64,000 nt of DNA from Takifugu bimaculatus. Lineage: Eukaryota > Chordata > Actinopteri > Tetraodontiformes > Tetraodontidae. The DNA lies in contig CP034996.1 in NCBI GenBank assembly GCA_004026145.2, positions 12,459,641 through 12,523,640 on the forward strand. Reading direction: 5' to 3'. Shown piece by piece: positions 1 to 12,100 of the stretch. The stretch's first letter is position 1. Each line of letters begins with the position of its first letter. Both the position numbers and the translations under genes were made by a program. The notes under the pieces were generated by a model. It was not told the DNA's origin and did no database searches. It worked only from the letters and a program-made list of their open reading frames with translations.

Positions 1-1011
1 AGCAGCTGGTACTGAGACTGACCACCGATGAGGACGGAAGGCATGCACATGATCACCACTGTGGGGAAGAAGCAGACCAAAAAAAACTGATTTGATGGCC
101 GTATCGTTGGGACAGGAGCAATGTCATATCTTTAACGTACCTCTGACGCGATCTGTTTCCCGTATTTTTGTCAGGGCTCTCCGTGCTCCTTCCTTCCCGT
201 CCTCCATGGTGACCACAGGTTTAACTGGCAGGCCCAGGGTCCTCAGTGAAGCAGCCAGCTCCGCTCCTGTGGCTTCCCACAGGTCTGTCTCGTCCGAGAT
301 AATGGACACGTGGGCCCAACGAAAGTACCTCAACACAGAAAAGAGAACACGGGAAGGCAGCGGGAGGGGCTGCTGGTATGTGGGATACATCCCGATTTTC
401 TTCATGTTGGGATTGAGACAACCCCAGGAAAGAAGCCCCACGTCCCATTCTTTCGCATACAAAGCAGCAGAGGAGCAGTAGCCCGGATTGGCAGGACCCA
501 GATAGGCAGCACCGTAACCTTCCAGCTCAGCAAAGCGAGCCAGCGCACGGGACGATTTACAGTCCTCGTTGATCAGCGTGTAGTCGTACCAGTAGCCTCT
601 GTTTAGGTTGGGGTCCTTGTTCATACGGCTGGTGGCAAGACGGGCCGCTAAATCAGGGAGGGCTTTTGAGTACAGGAGGTCACAAGTCCAGGGTCCAATC
701 AGGGCCACCTTGAATGTGGTTGCCCAGGCTCGACAGGGAAGAGATATGAACAAGACTAAGAGCAGAAGAAACCCGTTCCTGCACCACCTCCCAGAGCATC
801 TCAACGGGGACAATGGCGAGCACGGCGTGGATGTCAGCGAATGTGTTGACGACAGCGACGAAACTGCTGACGTTTTAAGTCCAGCATGTTGAATGCAACT
901 GTCCGTGGCCCCTGGGTGGAGCCTTTTTTTCTTGACCTTATTTGCGTTGTGCTGCCACCGTGGGTGGTAGGACAGGTTGTGCAGAAATCGAGGGTCCCTG
1001 TGACTCGCCAT
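1..1011 (-). CDS. Retinal membrane guanylate cyclase (gucy2d/gucy2f type), 5' part only
   Basis: This receptor-type guanylate cyclase makes cGMP in photoreceptor outer segments. Only the N-terminal extracellular region is present. Coding exons: 1011-141 (ATG at 1011-1009, in-frame stop upstream at 1035-1033, donor AG|gtacgt) and 58-1 (acceptor ccacag), which continues beyond the left edge. The phase-1 junction reads RVRVVIMCMPSVLIGG, the family signature in this region. Residues 81-96 form a hydrophobic signal segment (FLLLLVLFIS) followed by FKVALIGPW, the usual start of the mature retGC ectodomain; GPANPGYC and VLRYFRWAHVSIIS are further family landmarks. The 80-residue leader before the hydrophobic core is long, so the true start may lie in an unseen upstream exon. 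I cannot decide between the 2D and 2F paralogues: NEDCKSSRAL looks 2F-like, but fish 2D proteins may share it. The transmembrane, kinase-homology and cyclase domains lie outside the window. Confidence 0.88.
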
Positions 1012-4000
1012 TTCTACTGTTCTCCTGATGTTTTAGACACAGAAGAGCCGAGTGCAGGAAATGCGGCCGCGAGCGTGATTTTTCAGGGTAGGCGGTGTCC
1101 TTTGGCACTCAGCAGGAGGTTAGTCCAAACCTGGACAGGTGATGAGAGAACCCCCGAACCATCACTGCCTCCGGAAAAACAGACAAACACATGTTGGAGA
1201 TTTAGGAAATCTGTAACACAAGTCTTCCGCGTCTGTTCTGCGTCCCGTATTCTGTGTTCTGGTACTGAACACATGCTCTCCGAGCTGTACAGGGAACATC
1301 TGACAGTGTCAAAATGTCACCGCTGTCGCTCGTAGAATTACTGCGCTGATCAGCTCAGCCAGGATCTCAGAGTTTTAAATAAAAACGTGCCGCATAAGCA
1401 CGGGCCTAAATATAGCCTGATTGGCCCATTTTAAACTCCCCTCTTTTAAAGTGAATCTGCACATCTCAAAAGTTATATTTCAGTCAGATTCTCAAAACCA
1501 GAACCTAAAGTCTATTTAGCACAAATAATAATTGGCTGTAAACTCACAATTAGGCAATGATGGTCGTTTAAACGCAACTGTCTGGTAGGAAGAATGCTTG
1601 TTCCTGCCTGTGTCCCCCTCTGACAATACATACTACATTATTACATAATGCTGCAGATAATAGTATTAATTCCGGAAAAAGTATCACAGAGGTCATTTTC
1701 TTTCCTTGTTCTGACGCAAACAGCGACTGCCAAAGACCCATAAACTGATTGACGCTTACGCTGGCTTATCTGTCGATAATGCGTTAAGTAGAGCACGGAC
1801 TATTATTTTAGCCTTGGGGTTTAAGCCGCTGATGAGAAATGAAACGTAACACAGGCTGAGCTGTAATCACTTTGGTGGTATCACACACTGCCATTGCTGT
1901 CGGGGCAGATAGAGGAGACTGCTCTAACATCAGCCCGTTACATTTAAAAAAAAATCAGTGCCCCCCTAAATTAACGGAGTGGTTTCTTTGACCTCGCTTC
2001 ACTAATATGAGTTGCTGCTAAATGGAATAATTCTTACCCTTCTGAATGTGTTCCTCAAAGCGTTTTAAGGTTGAAGGGGTCTTATTCCATCTGGTTTCTA
2101 CGACAATGACGGTACGAGATGAAAGACTCACCACACTGATATTTGCTCAAGAAGTGAAGATAGATTGGTTGGTTCTGACCTGGAGCAGCGTTTCTACTCA
2201 GAAGCCATGTCAGCGTTGGAGGCTGAGCCACGAGCAGGAGCCAGAAAAGTTCTTTTTTGCCCCTTTGCCGACACAAAACACCATAGGTAATCCAAGCAAC
2301 GTGAGGGATAGATATCGAATTATTTATTCCTTTTGCATCCGGCCGCCTCAAACTCAGGCCTGAAAAATGTCCTCATTTCTTACTTTAGAGCCGCCCCGAC
2401 TGGACTGAGACCTGCCCCAAACCTCAGAGACTGACAAAAGGTAGAGATGGATGGTTAAAAAGAAAAGAAAAAGAAGAAAAATGGCATAGAGGTGAGGAGA
2501 GGTAACAGGTTAAAGAAAGAGAAGAGTTGGAAGCGCCTGGAAGCTCTCAGTCCTCTTTAGCTTTTAATCCCTGTGTGTGCATGAACATTGTGGGGGAAGG
2601 AGGGGATGAAAAGAAGGAGAAAGTAGACTGTGTGTTCCTTCTCCGACCTGCAGGTGTGCCTCCAGAACATGCTCGCATCACTTTGTAGTTTTTTACTCAC
2701 CGGCCTCTTCAGATGACGATTTGATTGCTTGATTTTATTAAAAAAAAAACCAAAAAAAAAACAACATGGTTGAGAAAACCAAAAATGGACATGAGGCCAA
2801 TCAAATCACAACAAATGTCCCCAAAAGAGTCCAAACACATCTAGTCGTGTGTATTAAAATGTTTTTGAACATGTGGATGATTTGTGGAGGCTATGTGAAC
2901 CTTGGGGGGGAGCAGTCGTTAGCTGTCACTGCTAATAACACATGTGTGTAATAGTGGAGCTTCAACCAAAGGATCAGCGTGTGGTGCTCAAGACTCTTGA
3001 GTCTGTAGCCTCATATCACCCTATAGGTTAAGTCCTACACATGTGTCCTACTTTCCCATTCTATAGAAGCTTGAGATGCTAAAGACCTAGCATGAAAGAA
3101 CTGCTAAATCAGATTCTATTGAACACATCTTTAATGAATTAAACCGGTGATATTGACCTTAATGTCGATGATAGATGGACCGTTGTTGCTAGCAGGTCTT
3201 GGTGATGTTTGAGCTCTTTTAATGTATTTAATGTATCTACCTGCATGGGTTTCAGATAATATGAGGCAAACATGAGGGCTCGACATGCGGGACATGGGGC
3301 TAATAAAAGAAAGACTATATGAGCGGGAGCCGAGGCACAAAAAATATCTTAATAATGAAAAATTGCGGTTTTCTGTTGTCGTGGCAGCACAACAGCTGGC
3401 ATTTGTGATTAGGGACAAACCTGTAAATGTGAATATGCTGGGAAAGCAACGCCACACAATCGGCGGAACCGAACCTCTCAAGGGCTTGTTGGGAAGTGGC
3501 CTTGTGCGACTCCATTGCTCTTCTTATTTGCCTTACCTTTCACAAGTGGTGGCAGCCCGAGGTAATCAGATTAGACCGATGAGGCTGTGCTAAACTGATC
3601 TGCTGCCCGCAAGCCTCTTAGCGACATGACCAGCAGTGCTGTCAGAGATCACTTGTGAGCAAGGTCAGAGGCAGAAGTGCTGCAGAGACTGCAGCTTACC
3701 TGCACTTGTGCCTTCGAAACTCGAACTCTCCAGCCTGCAGAGCCCATTAATCACAGTTTAATGGAAATATTGATTTAAAACAAACGAGGCATCGCTAAAG
3801 TGTGTACACACTTAGATATTCTCTGTTGTTGAGGTTTCTCCACTCGTGATTCACCATCAGTTTTACCAGTCTTGTCTCTAAGGGCTCTTTAGATTGATCT
3901 TTACAGATAGGTGTGATACTGGCATGTGCTCAATCGGTCACATGATACTGGAAGATGTCCTGTGATTTATTCCAGTAGATCCCTCTCGGAATTCCTCCCC

Positions 4001-4169
4001 CTCTCAACTGAATTTGTCAGTGTTAATTAAACAAATGCTGATGGAAGCTTTATGGGTGGATCGACAGGGAAGCTTCAACTTTTGCCCTGTCCGTCACCCT
4101 CCTAACTGATTGGGTGAATAAAGTTGGCTGCCTTCCACATCGGTCTTTCTAGGACTACCAGTTCAGAGC

Positions 4170-4382
4170 ATGCAGGAGCTGGAGGAAAAGCAGGGAGAGT
4201 TCTCCGAGGAAACGTTCCAGATGGTTCTTCGGCGCATCCTGTCAAAGTTTAGACACTCGTGCTGCCGTCAAAAGGGCCCAGACTTGAAATATGACTGCTT
4301 TAAAAAAAAGGGCATGTGCGTGTTTCCAGAGATTGGCGAATCAGGATCAATACAGAAGCACCTCAGAGGCAGTACAGTTTAA
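4170..4382 (+). other. Unassigned 70-codon ORF, possible stray exon
   Basis: This ORF begins MQELEEKQGEFSEETFQM and has a charged, helix-like first half. It follows a pyrimidine-rich tract ending in a possible acceptor (tctttctag at about 4144-4152). I do not recognise the protein. There is no ORF of similar character nearby to splice to, and no clear donor that preserves the frame. It may be a chance ORF or a lone exon of an unrecognised gene. Confidence 0.15.
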
Positions 4383-5321
4383 CGCTGACCTCTGGCAGAC
4401 CTCACTCCCCTGTGAATGTCACACAAACAGAGTTCTGTTGTCCTCCAGGTAAAGAACTATTTATATAAAAGTGAGGGGTAACATTCTGTTGTCAAACAAT
4501 AGCTTTTAGTCATCGAGAAATATAGTTCACATTTATTCTTATTCTTATTAGAGTATTAATTGAGCGCCATTAGCGCCCTCTACTGGTTTCCATTCTTATT
4601 TGCTTTCTTTTTCTCATATTAAAGGTTACCTCCAATGTAATAGTCAGTTATGGATTTTACAAATGCGTTATGTTGTCACACCACAGTTTAAATTCACCTC
4701 ATAATGCTGAAATTATTTGATTTTCACGAGACACAAATTCACCCCCACATAGTGTCTACTTTTATCAAATGATGAATATAGTTCAGGGGTCAGAGGTCAG
4801 AGCCTGGCCTGACATTGGTCTCGGTAAAAGGAATACCAACCTACAGTAGTTTGCTTGTTATAGTCCTGTTAGCAATGATTCTGTTAATAAACCCATTATA
4901 AGAAGAGGAACTTGGTCAAACAGCACATTTAAAAATCCGTTTTATATTATATTAAAGGGTTTATGAAACAGATTTTCCTCATAATTTCACTAATTCACAG
5001 AACACAAAAATAATCTGATCATGACATTTAATCCAAACCAGTGGTCATTTATCAACTCGCACAGTAATTTCTGCAGCCATTCAAGATTGGAACTATCAGA
5101 ACTACTGTCATCTTAGGCTGTTCTATTTATCTGTTATAATTGTGTTTTGGTTTTTGGTGATTAGGAACTCGGTGCTGTGATTAAGTGTGGACATGGACGA
5201 GCTGTCATAAACTACTCTATCATATCTCATAGAAACCTGAGAACATGGTCCTGAGGACATCATAATGACGTCATCAGGACTCCGTCTGATAAACACAGGA
5301 GCCACGAAGCTTCATCTTACC

Positions 5322-5400
5322 CCATATAAGCCTGGTTCTGCTCAAGGTTTCTTCCTGTTAAAAGGGAGTTTTTACTTCCACTGTTGGTGATGTCAGTGTT
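5322..5400 (+). repeat. Teleost L2/SINE-type repeat tail
   Basis: The stretch containing gcctggttctgctcaaggt, followed by a TTCTTCCTGTTAAAAGGGAG-like core and a CCACTGT block, matches a tail found in many fish LINE-L2-related and SINE elements. Only the tail is recognisable and the flanks are diverged. The family name is from memory of the motif, not a database match. Confidence 0.55.
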
Positions 5401-5790
5401 TCCGTCATTCTGTCTTCAAAGTCAACCAAATTCCTCTTTCTACAAAGAAAGCTGTGCCTAAAAACGGCTTTAAGCAGAGAGAAAGGTCAAAAACAGTCAC
5501 ATTGTGATAATGCACGAAATGATAAAATTACTTTGATCTGAACATTTTTGTCAGGAAAAAAAACCTTTATTTTGATAAGGAGAAACAGTGATACAAATTA
5601 TGAATGTGAGAGCAGAGTATCTAGACCGTATCGTTCTTTTTTTCATTAATTTTGCGTGTTTAACCTTCAGATTATTAACCAGTTCACACTGTTCTAGCCA
5701 CTGTGGTCACTTGGATGGGAGCTGAAGATGGTTTGTAATGAGGGTATGCTGTGTTACCCAAAATGACCCTCATGACAGTAGCGCACGCTG

Positions 5791-5824
5791 AGGGGCGGAG
5801 CCACATGGGAGGAACATAAAAAGG
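5791..5824 (+). promoter_or_regulatory. hsd17b3: Likely hsd17b3 core promoter: GC box and TATA-like element
   Basis: A GC box (aggggcggagcc, 5791-5802) is followed by a TATA-like cataaaaag (5815-5823), about 90 bp before the ATG at 5910. Transcription would be expected to start near 5845-5855. The placement is an inference from motif spacing. Confidence 0.5.
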
Positions 5825-5909
5825 TGTCTCTCTTCAGTACAGAATTACAGTTTGCACCTTTTTCCTGCACTCCTTGTGCAGCCTCCTGAGGTCGGAGCTC
5901 TGCTGCAGG

Positions 5910-8266
5910 ATGTCCTCAGCTGGACTGTTGGCCTTCATCGGGGGACTGGTCGTAGTTTATCAGCTGGTCAAACTGGCGTGGAGGTGTTGGTGCGGATTCA
6001 GACAGTTTGTTTTGTCAGCGTTTTGGCAAGTGGACTTGAGGAGCTACGGGAAATGGGCAGGTAAAAGAGACATCTGCCCAAGACGAAGACTTGTGGTGAT
6101 GATTATTGCTAATGTCAGAAGCTCTGACGCCTCTGCTTTTTCCTCTGTGGTTTGTAGTTGTCACTGGTGCCACATCTGGCATTGGAAAAGCTTACGCCAC
6201 CGAGGTAACGCTCCAAATTACTGTCATTATACATCTATTTCTTATACTTATGAGTCCTGACCTGTTAACAGCTAAACAATTGTAATGATAAGACCAAGTG
6301 TCCGTCCGTCCGCCTGTTTGTCTGTCCGTCTGTCTCCAGCTAGCCCGTAGAGGCCTGGACATTGTTTTAGTGAGCAGGTGCCGCAATAAGCTTCAAGCTG
6401 TTGCTAAAGAGATAGGTGAGTAAAACAACAACAACAACAACAACAACAACGCCTTTTTCTCTGCTGTCCCTCCATCTCATTGTCCAACTTACTGTACCTG
6501 TGTGTCCTGCAGAGGATCGGTTTGGACGAGAGACGCGCACCATTCAAGTGGACTTCACAGAGGGCCAGAGTATTTATCCCGTTGTTGCTGAACAGCTGGA
6601 GGGACTGGAGGTTGGAATTCTGGGTAAGCAGACAGAAGAAGCAAATAAAAATCTAGAATTCTAGAGAAATGTGGCCCACCGACGAAGGCGTCTGTCCTTG
6701 ATTTCAACAGTAAACAACGTGGGGATGATGTACTGCACATGTTTTGCTTATTTCTTACAAGTTCCTGACGCGGAACAGGTTCGTATTTGTTCGCCGACAG
6801 CGCTTTTGACTTGCAAGCAAAATTCTGACCCTCATTTTGTTTCTTATCACTAGAAAATCACTCAAATTGTCAACTGCAACATGCTGTCCGTCCCTCAGGT
6901 ATGATAGAGGGAGGATGATAAACGTCCTACTCTGCAGCATCAGTCACCTCTCCTTCTGTTGGTTATTGCCCTGTATAAAACACTTTTCCCTCCACTCAGA
7001 TGACCAGACTGGTTCTTCCAGGCATGCTTGAAAGGTAGAGCTGCAGCGATCCAAAGCCCTGCATGCAGACAAATGATTGATAGCATTTGTCTTCTCACCT
7101 CCATAGGGGGACGGGGCTGATCATCAATATGTCTTCTGAAGCTGGCGTCCACCCCCAGCCTCTGCTGTCCCTTTATTCATCCACTAAAGTATTTTCCTCC
7201 AGACATCACCTTTAGTTCTACACAGACACTTATTCAACACCCGCCCCCGCCCCATCATTCCTCACCATAACTACGTTTTTCTTTTTTCAGAGGTTTGTTT
7301 TATGTTTCTCGGAGTGCCTGCATGCTGAATACAAGTCAAAAGGAATTACTGTCCAGGTAAACTAGTATTTTAAGATATATGAATCACTGTGAACCTACAA
7401 AAATGAACCACTATGGAAATCTAGGGTAAAATAGTATAGATGTTAATAAGAACTGCATTGATTATAATATCATTTATATTAATAAGCTTCAGTAATATCT
7501 ACAGGAATAGTGTTGGAGTCTTAATCTTGTAATATGAGGGAATTCGTTATTTGTTCTCCTCTTTTAAAAGTACTTTCCTGTTAACCATACCTGACAGCGC
7601 CATCTGGTGGACAAAATATTCATTGGCCGCACGCCTTCCTTCGTATTCCACTGTAGCTGGTCTTTATTTTCATATGAAATAAGAAAAATACACTACAAAT
7701 GGTACCTGCATGAAGATACTTAAGCGGATAAATGCAGAAGGGGGAATGTGACGATACCTCTGCTGTCACAACAGCCAGATTATGGTTGAGCAACAATCCA
7801 TCTTTAACAATTGAACTGGTTTATTATCTCTGGTCGGTAACTTCAGACACGTATGGCGACATGGTGTGCGCCCTCACTGATGTCTTATCTCTTCCTCAAA
7901 CTGGTTCATCCATGTTTTTCCCCCAGTGTGTCGCTCCTTTCTTGGTGTCCACCAGCATGACATCTCTGGAAGTCAGCCGTGTGGTGAAAAGCGCCTCAGA
8001 GTTCGCCCACGAGGCTTTGAACACTGTGGGTCACTCCACTTCCACCAGTGGGTGCCTGAGCCACGCCTTGCAGGTCAGAGCTGTGCCGCAGCAGCCGCTC
8101 ACGCTGTCCACTGCTGCAGCGTCTATAACGCCTCCTCTCCTCCTTCATCAGGACCTCATCCTCTCAGCTGCTTCTGCCAGACTGGCTTCGTACCTCATCC
8201 TTCTTCCTCAGGCAGCTCACACGTATAGGACGCCGTGCCAAAGCGTGCAGGGGAAAGAAGGAATAA
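5910..8266 (+). CDS. hsd17b3: 17-beta-hydroxysteroid dehydrogenase type 3, complete
   Basis: This NADPH-dependent short-chain dehydrogenase of the ER membrane reduces androstenedione to testosterone in the testis (known for the family). Eleven exons join in phase: 5910-6060, 6158-6204, 6340-6415, 6513-6623, 6711-6778, 6854-6898, 7000-7034, 7107-7188, 7291-7356, 7927-8073, 8168-8266. They give 308 aa against 310 in human HSD17B3. An N-terminal membrane segment (about residues 4-20) precedes KWAVVTGATSGIGKAY (cofactor motif TGxxxGIG). VNNVG, the catalytic serine region (INMSSEAG) and YSSTK (Tyr-x-x-x-Lys) follow. The C-terminal part, with VSTSMT and GCLSHAL, fits type 3 better than the related hsd17b12, which is the main alternative. 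The last acceptor is fixed by phase: ctctcag before 8168, not tcatcag 17 bp upstream. A TTG-initiated extension to 5874 is possible but unneeded. Confidence 0.88.
6425..6450 (+). repeat. (AAC)n microsatellite in hsd17b3 intron 3
   Basis: Nearly nine perfect AAC units begin ten bases after the exon 3 donor. Confidence 0.95.
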
Positions 8267-8426
8267 CCTGCTGAGGGCAACATTTCCAACCGTTACTGCA
8301 TCTCGGGGCCTGTTTGGATTGTTTCTGTGAATGTTAGAGTTGTTAAAACCAAAAAAAAGAAGGAAAAACATCTCACTCTGCAATGTTTTAAATATGTTTT
8401 ATATTGTTTTTCCCCAACATTACAGT

Positions 8427-8432
8427 AATAAA
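8427..8432 (+). other. Poly(A) signal AATAAA of hsd17b3
   Basis: A canonical hexamer 161 bp after the stop codon, followed by a T/GT-rich stretch from about 8465. Confidence 0.6.
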
Positions 8433-8455
8433 CAATACACAGCATGTTTACATCC

Positions 8456-8461
8456 TTTAAT
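8456..8461 (-). other. Probable poly(A) signal ATTAAA of slc12a9
   Basis: On the minus strand the common ATTAAA variant is followed by a GT-rich stretch (TGCTGTGTATTGTTT). It faces the plus-strand AATAAA 23 bases away. Confidence 0.45.
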
Positions 8462-9108
8462 ATGTACTTCTATTGTTTTTTTGTCAACTGCATCTGGGAA
8501 AGGAAGGCGACAAACATGCAAAGCCATCGTACAAAAGTGTTTTTCCATAAAAACAAGAACAACAGCAGCAACAACAGTTGATTGCTTCTCTGAGGTCAAA
8601 TGTAAAAAACGGTTCCCTTTGGGAAGTCTAGAGACGCACGGTCAGCCGCACACGAGCAAAGTCTTTGGAAACCAGCAGCCGCATGGCAACAGTGAGCAAA
8701 GCATCCAAACAACGATTCAGCACAGAAGAGAGCAAACTGCTTATCTGAAGCACAAAATGACTTCTTGGTGTGACCTATATTGTTTCAAGTCAAACGTATC
8801 TTACAAATATCGACGAATTCAGTGTCACAATCCCGGCCTCTTGAAGCAAACCTTGTTTCATTTCTTTTTACTTATGTCAATAAAATGACATAAACAAGAG
8901 CTTATACCCGTGAACATTACATGTGTTTTCTGGACTTGACCAACTTCAAGTATATGAAAACAGGAAAAACCAAGTGCAATGTTTAAAAATGTGCCCAGCA
9001 GTGGCCTAACCAGCGCCACATACTTCAGCTTGGCACCCAGGTTTCATGCGGTTTTTTTTTAAATTTCTTCTTGTTGGTTAGCGACTGAAAGCAGAGGATC
9101 AAGGAAAC

Positions 9109-12100
9109 TCACAGGTCAGTGTACGTGACGGGGGTGACGCCGTGAATCAGGAGTGTTGGTCCCAAATTATTGGTCACGGCGTCAACCTGAGCCAGGTACT
9201 GCTGGGACTGGCTCTGCTGAGTGGGAGGCCGAGGCAAATACAGGAAGCGGACCGCCGCTGGGGAGCTGTGCTCCATCAGCATGGAGTTCACGGCAGACAG
9301 GAAGTGTTGGGACAGGGCTCCTTTTGACTCGTCGTCTGGGGGAGCGCGGCGCTGCACCACCGAGTCCCACGGCACGATCTTTATCGACGCTCTGATCCTC
9401 AGCTTCCTCAGCAGCTCTCTGAACGTCTCTTCGTCCGCAACCCAGCCCTGATCGTCGGACTTGGTCTCCACGTTCAGGAAGATTCTCATTCGGGCGTGGC
9501 GCCACTTGTTGGACATGTTGAGCACGCAGGCCATCTGCAGCAGGAAGAGGCTGCACACGTCCTGATAGTCGCGGCTGCCTGGCTGGAGCAGGTTCAGGGG
9601 CCACACATCTATGGTCCTCTCTGAACCGTCCACTTTACTGTTTTTGCCCTCCCCCTCCAGCTGGAAGAAGTAGCGAGCCAGACACACGTTCTTGTTCATT
9701 TTGATGGCGTCAGAGATCATCCCCACGTATTCCTCCGGGGGCAGCCATCGCGGACTCTCAACATGTCGCACCGGAGGGAAATGAGCCTGTAATGAAGGCA
9801 GGTCCACCCCAAAATTGTATTCACCTTCAGTCCCTCCTCCCACCGCGGCGTCACAGAAAGCCTTGTCCTGGAGGAAGAAGTCTTCAGGGGTGCAGCTGTC
9901 ATAGAAACCTAAGACCAGCATGTTGGGCTTCATCCCACCTTTCGGAGAAGCACAAAGGCATCAGTGTCACAATCTGTGCTGGACCTCATCGTGAGAACAA
10001 TGGCGGTGCTCACCGAGGCCTGTGATGCGCAGCAGATGTTGGGTCCCCTGCCTGACGGAGGGAGACAGCGTCAGGTCTACAAACGCCTTCACCCCCAGTT
10101 TATCCACCAGGCTCAACCAGAAGTTGTACTGCGGCTGGATGGGGTCCGAGGGCAGCGCGTCTGAGAGACAGGAAAAGATGGATTGAGCACACCGATTCCC
10201 ACAAAGCCTCTGTATAGTTTTAAGCCTTAATTTTCTTAAAATAACTTGGATTTACTTTATGGTTAAGCAGCTCTTGGTTCACTGTAAGATGAATATATTT
10301 TTGGATTTTGTTTGACTTCGCATTCTGCTGCAGTGCATCGTTACTTTAAAGCATTCAGCCATACAGAAAACTGAATGTAAACAGTAATATATAACAAGCT
10401 AGTTCAGCCGAAGCTGTGACAGTTCTGATTGTGATTAAGGAGGAGAAATGGAGCTGCTGCTGCTGCTGCATGTTGCAGCCTCTGTTCCAGGGAGGACTGC
10501 CTTCTGTTAACTGGGTCATAAAAGCAATCGGTACAGATGGCTGAATCACCATCCATCAGATGTCCTGCAGCACACCCATATAAGTAGATACAAGGGGCAA
10601 AAGAAATGTGTCATTTTTTCTGTCTCTGAAGACAAGAATATATAAGCAGCAGAGCATCAAGTATCTAACCAGTAGGTGGCGACATTGTGCACAACGCAAA
10701 ATTGTTAAATTATGTTGTTATATCTCCCTAATGGCTGAAAAAAGGCTGGAATTTTGAGGTGCTGTAGAGAGAAAAAAAATAGTTTCAAATTGCTAATAAT
10801 AGAATTCGAGTTATTCGTGTTAGCATACAAGAAGCTAAAGTTATTTTTCTGGTTTGAACTCTGATGCCAGAGTGGCACTAAATATTCTCTCCTGAATAAT
10901 TCACCAACAGCAGATGGAAAGTAGGTAATGGTTCATGATCCCCTTCAGATGAAATAACAGGGAGAAATGATTGGGAGATAAGAATAATTTAATGCTGTTA
11001 GCTGTGAATGGCCAGCACAGCCCGTCTGCAGAGAATTACCCAGATCTCCCAGCTGCACGTGGCCAAGCACAAACAGCCCCCCCTTCTTCAGCTGGTTGAC
11101 AAACAGAATCAGCTGACAGGACGAGCGGGGGTTGGCCACCATCAGCAGCACCTGCGGCCTCCAGAACTTCACGTGGTCTTTCCTCACGTCCAGCATGAGC
11201 AGATACTTCCGCACCTACGACCGAGAGAGACGGTGACAAAACGCCACGCCTGAAATCTGTGGAGGCGTGTGTCCGCGGGGTACCTGATGGAAAATCAGAG
11301 CCTGGCTGATGTAGCCCCAGCTGCTGGTGGGAGATCTGTAGTGGAGGAAGAGCAGAAGCAGCAGCAGGAGGACGATGCTGCCGGACGAGTACACGGGATT
11401 GATCACGAACATCATCACTAAACAGCTGAGAATGCCCAGCAGGCAGGTGTGCCAGGAGAAGAACTGGAAGGTCGGTCTGTGGAGCACAATTCTTACTGGA
11501 GGAGGCTGAATGGTTTGCATGATCTCACATCAACAGCTGTTCAAGGGTCTTCAACACTTCTGGTTGAACTGAATTTCTACTACCTGAAATTTGGTGCCGA
11601 CGCCCACTCGAGAGCCAGACAGGCCAGATCCACGGCAGCGTAGGCTAGCAGGTAGAACACAGTCACCAGGCTTGCGATAGCATTGAGCTGACCTGCAAAC
11701 ACCACACACTGAAACACAAACAGCACCCCCGCCGCAGTTCAGGACGCCCTGTCAAACCAAAATTTGCACAAAAGGACACGGCAGAGGGTGCACTGACCTG
11801 CGCCAGACCCCAGGTGTACAGCACCGCCACCCACGGGTTCCCTGAGCGCGACGTAATTGCGGCTGGAGCCAGCGGCAAACCTTGCGAGGAACACAGAGAT
11901 CTCTTAAGGAACAACGTCCATGTGCCCAGAAACTCGCCGGTGAGAATCGGTTCAGGCCTCACCGAAAAGTTGATCCAAGGCGAGAGCGTGAAGGATGCGC
12001 GACGCGCCGATCATGGCACACATCGCAGCCGAGAGCGAGGAGCAGTATATCCCGATGGTGACGAACGGAGACCAGAGGTTTATTCTCTGGAGGAACCCAT

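Larger units (their letters stand above)
1036..5780. other. Intergenic region between the guanylate cyclase and hsd17b3
   Basis: The two genes diverge, so both promoters should lie here. I see no recognisable gene in this 4.7 kb. It contains A-rich and purine-rich stretches (about 2455-2520 and 2737-2770), an isolated 70-codon ORF at 4170-4382 and a repeat tail at about 5322-5400. The cyclase core promoter is not evident by eye. Confidence 0.6.
8267..9108. other. Convergent 3' UTRs of hsd17b3 (+) and slc12a9 (-)
   Basis: Only 842 bp separate the two stop codons. A plus-strand AATAAA lies at 8427-8432 and a minus-strand ATTAAA at 8461-8456, so the hsd17b3 3'UTR is about 180 bp and the slc12a9 3'UTR about 670 bp. 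A 185-codon plus-strand ORF at 8331-8888 falls inside this UTR and resembles no protein I know. Confidence 0.6.

Noticed and set aside
8154..8167. Alternative acceptor tcatcag for the last hsd17b3 exon
   Set aside because: It shifts the frame and loses the LLLPDWLRTSSFF segment that matches the family C-terminus; the acceptor before 8168 keeps phase 0.
8331..8888. 185-codon plus-strand ORF downstream of hsd17b3
   Set aside because: It lies in the convergent 3'UTR region, crosses the poly(A) signals, has low-complexity composition and resembles no known protein.
9142..9604. Several ORFs overlapping the last slc12a9 exon on both strands
   Set aside because: They are shadow frames of a GC-rich coding exon whose minus-strand frame is clearly conserved.
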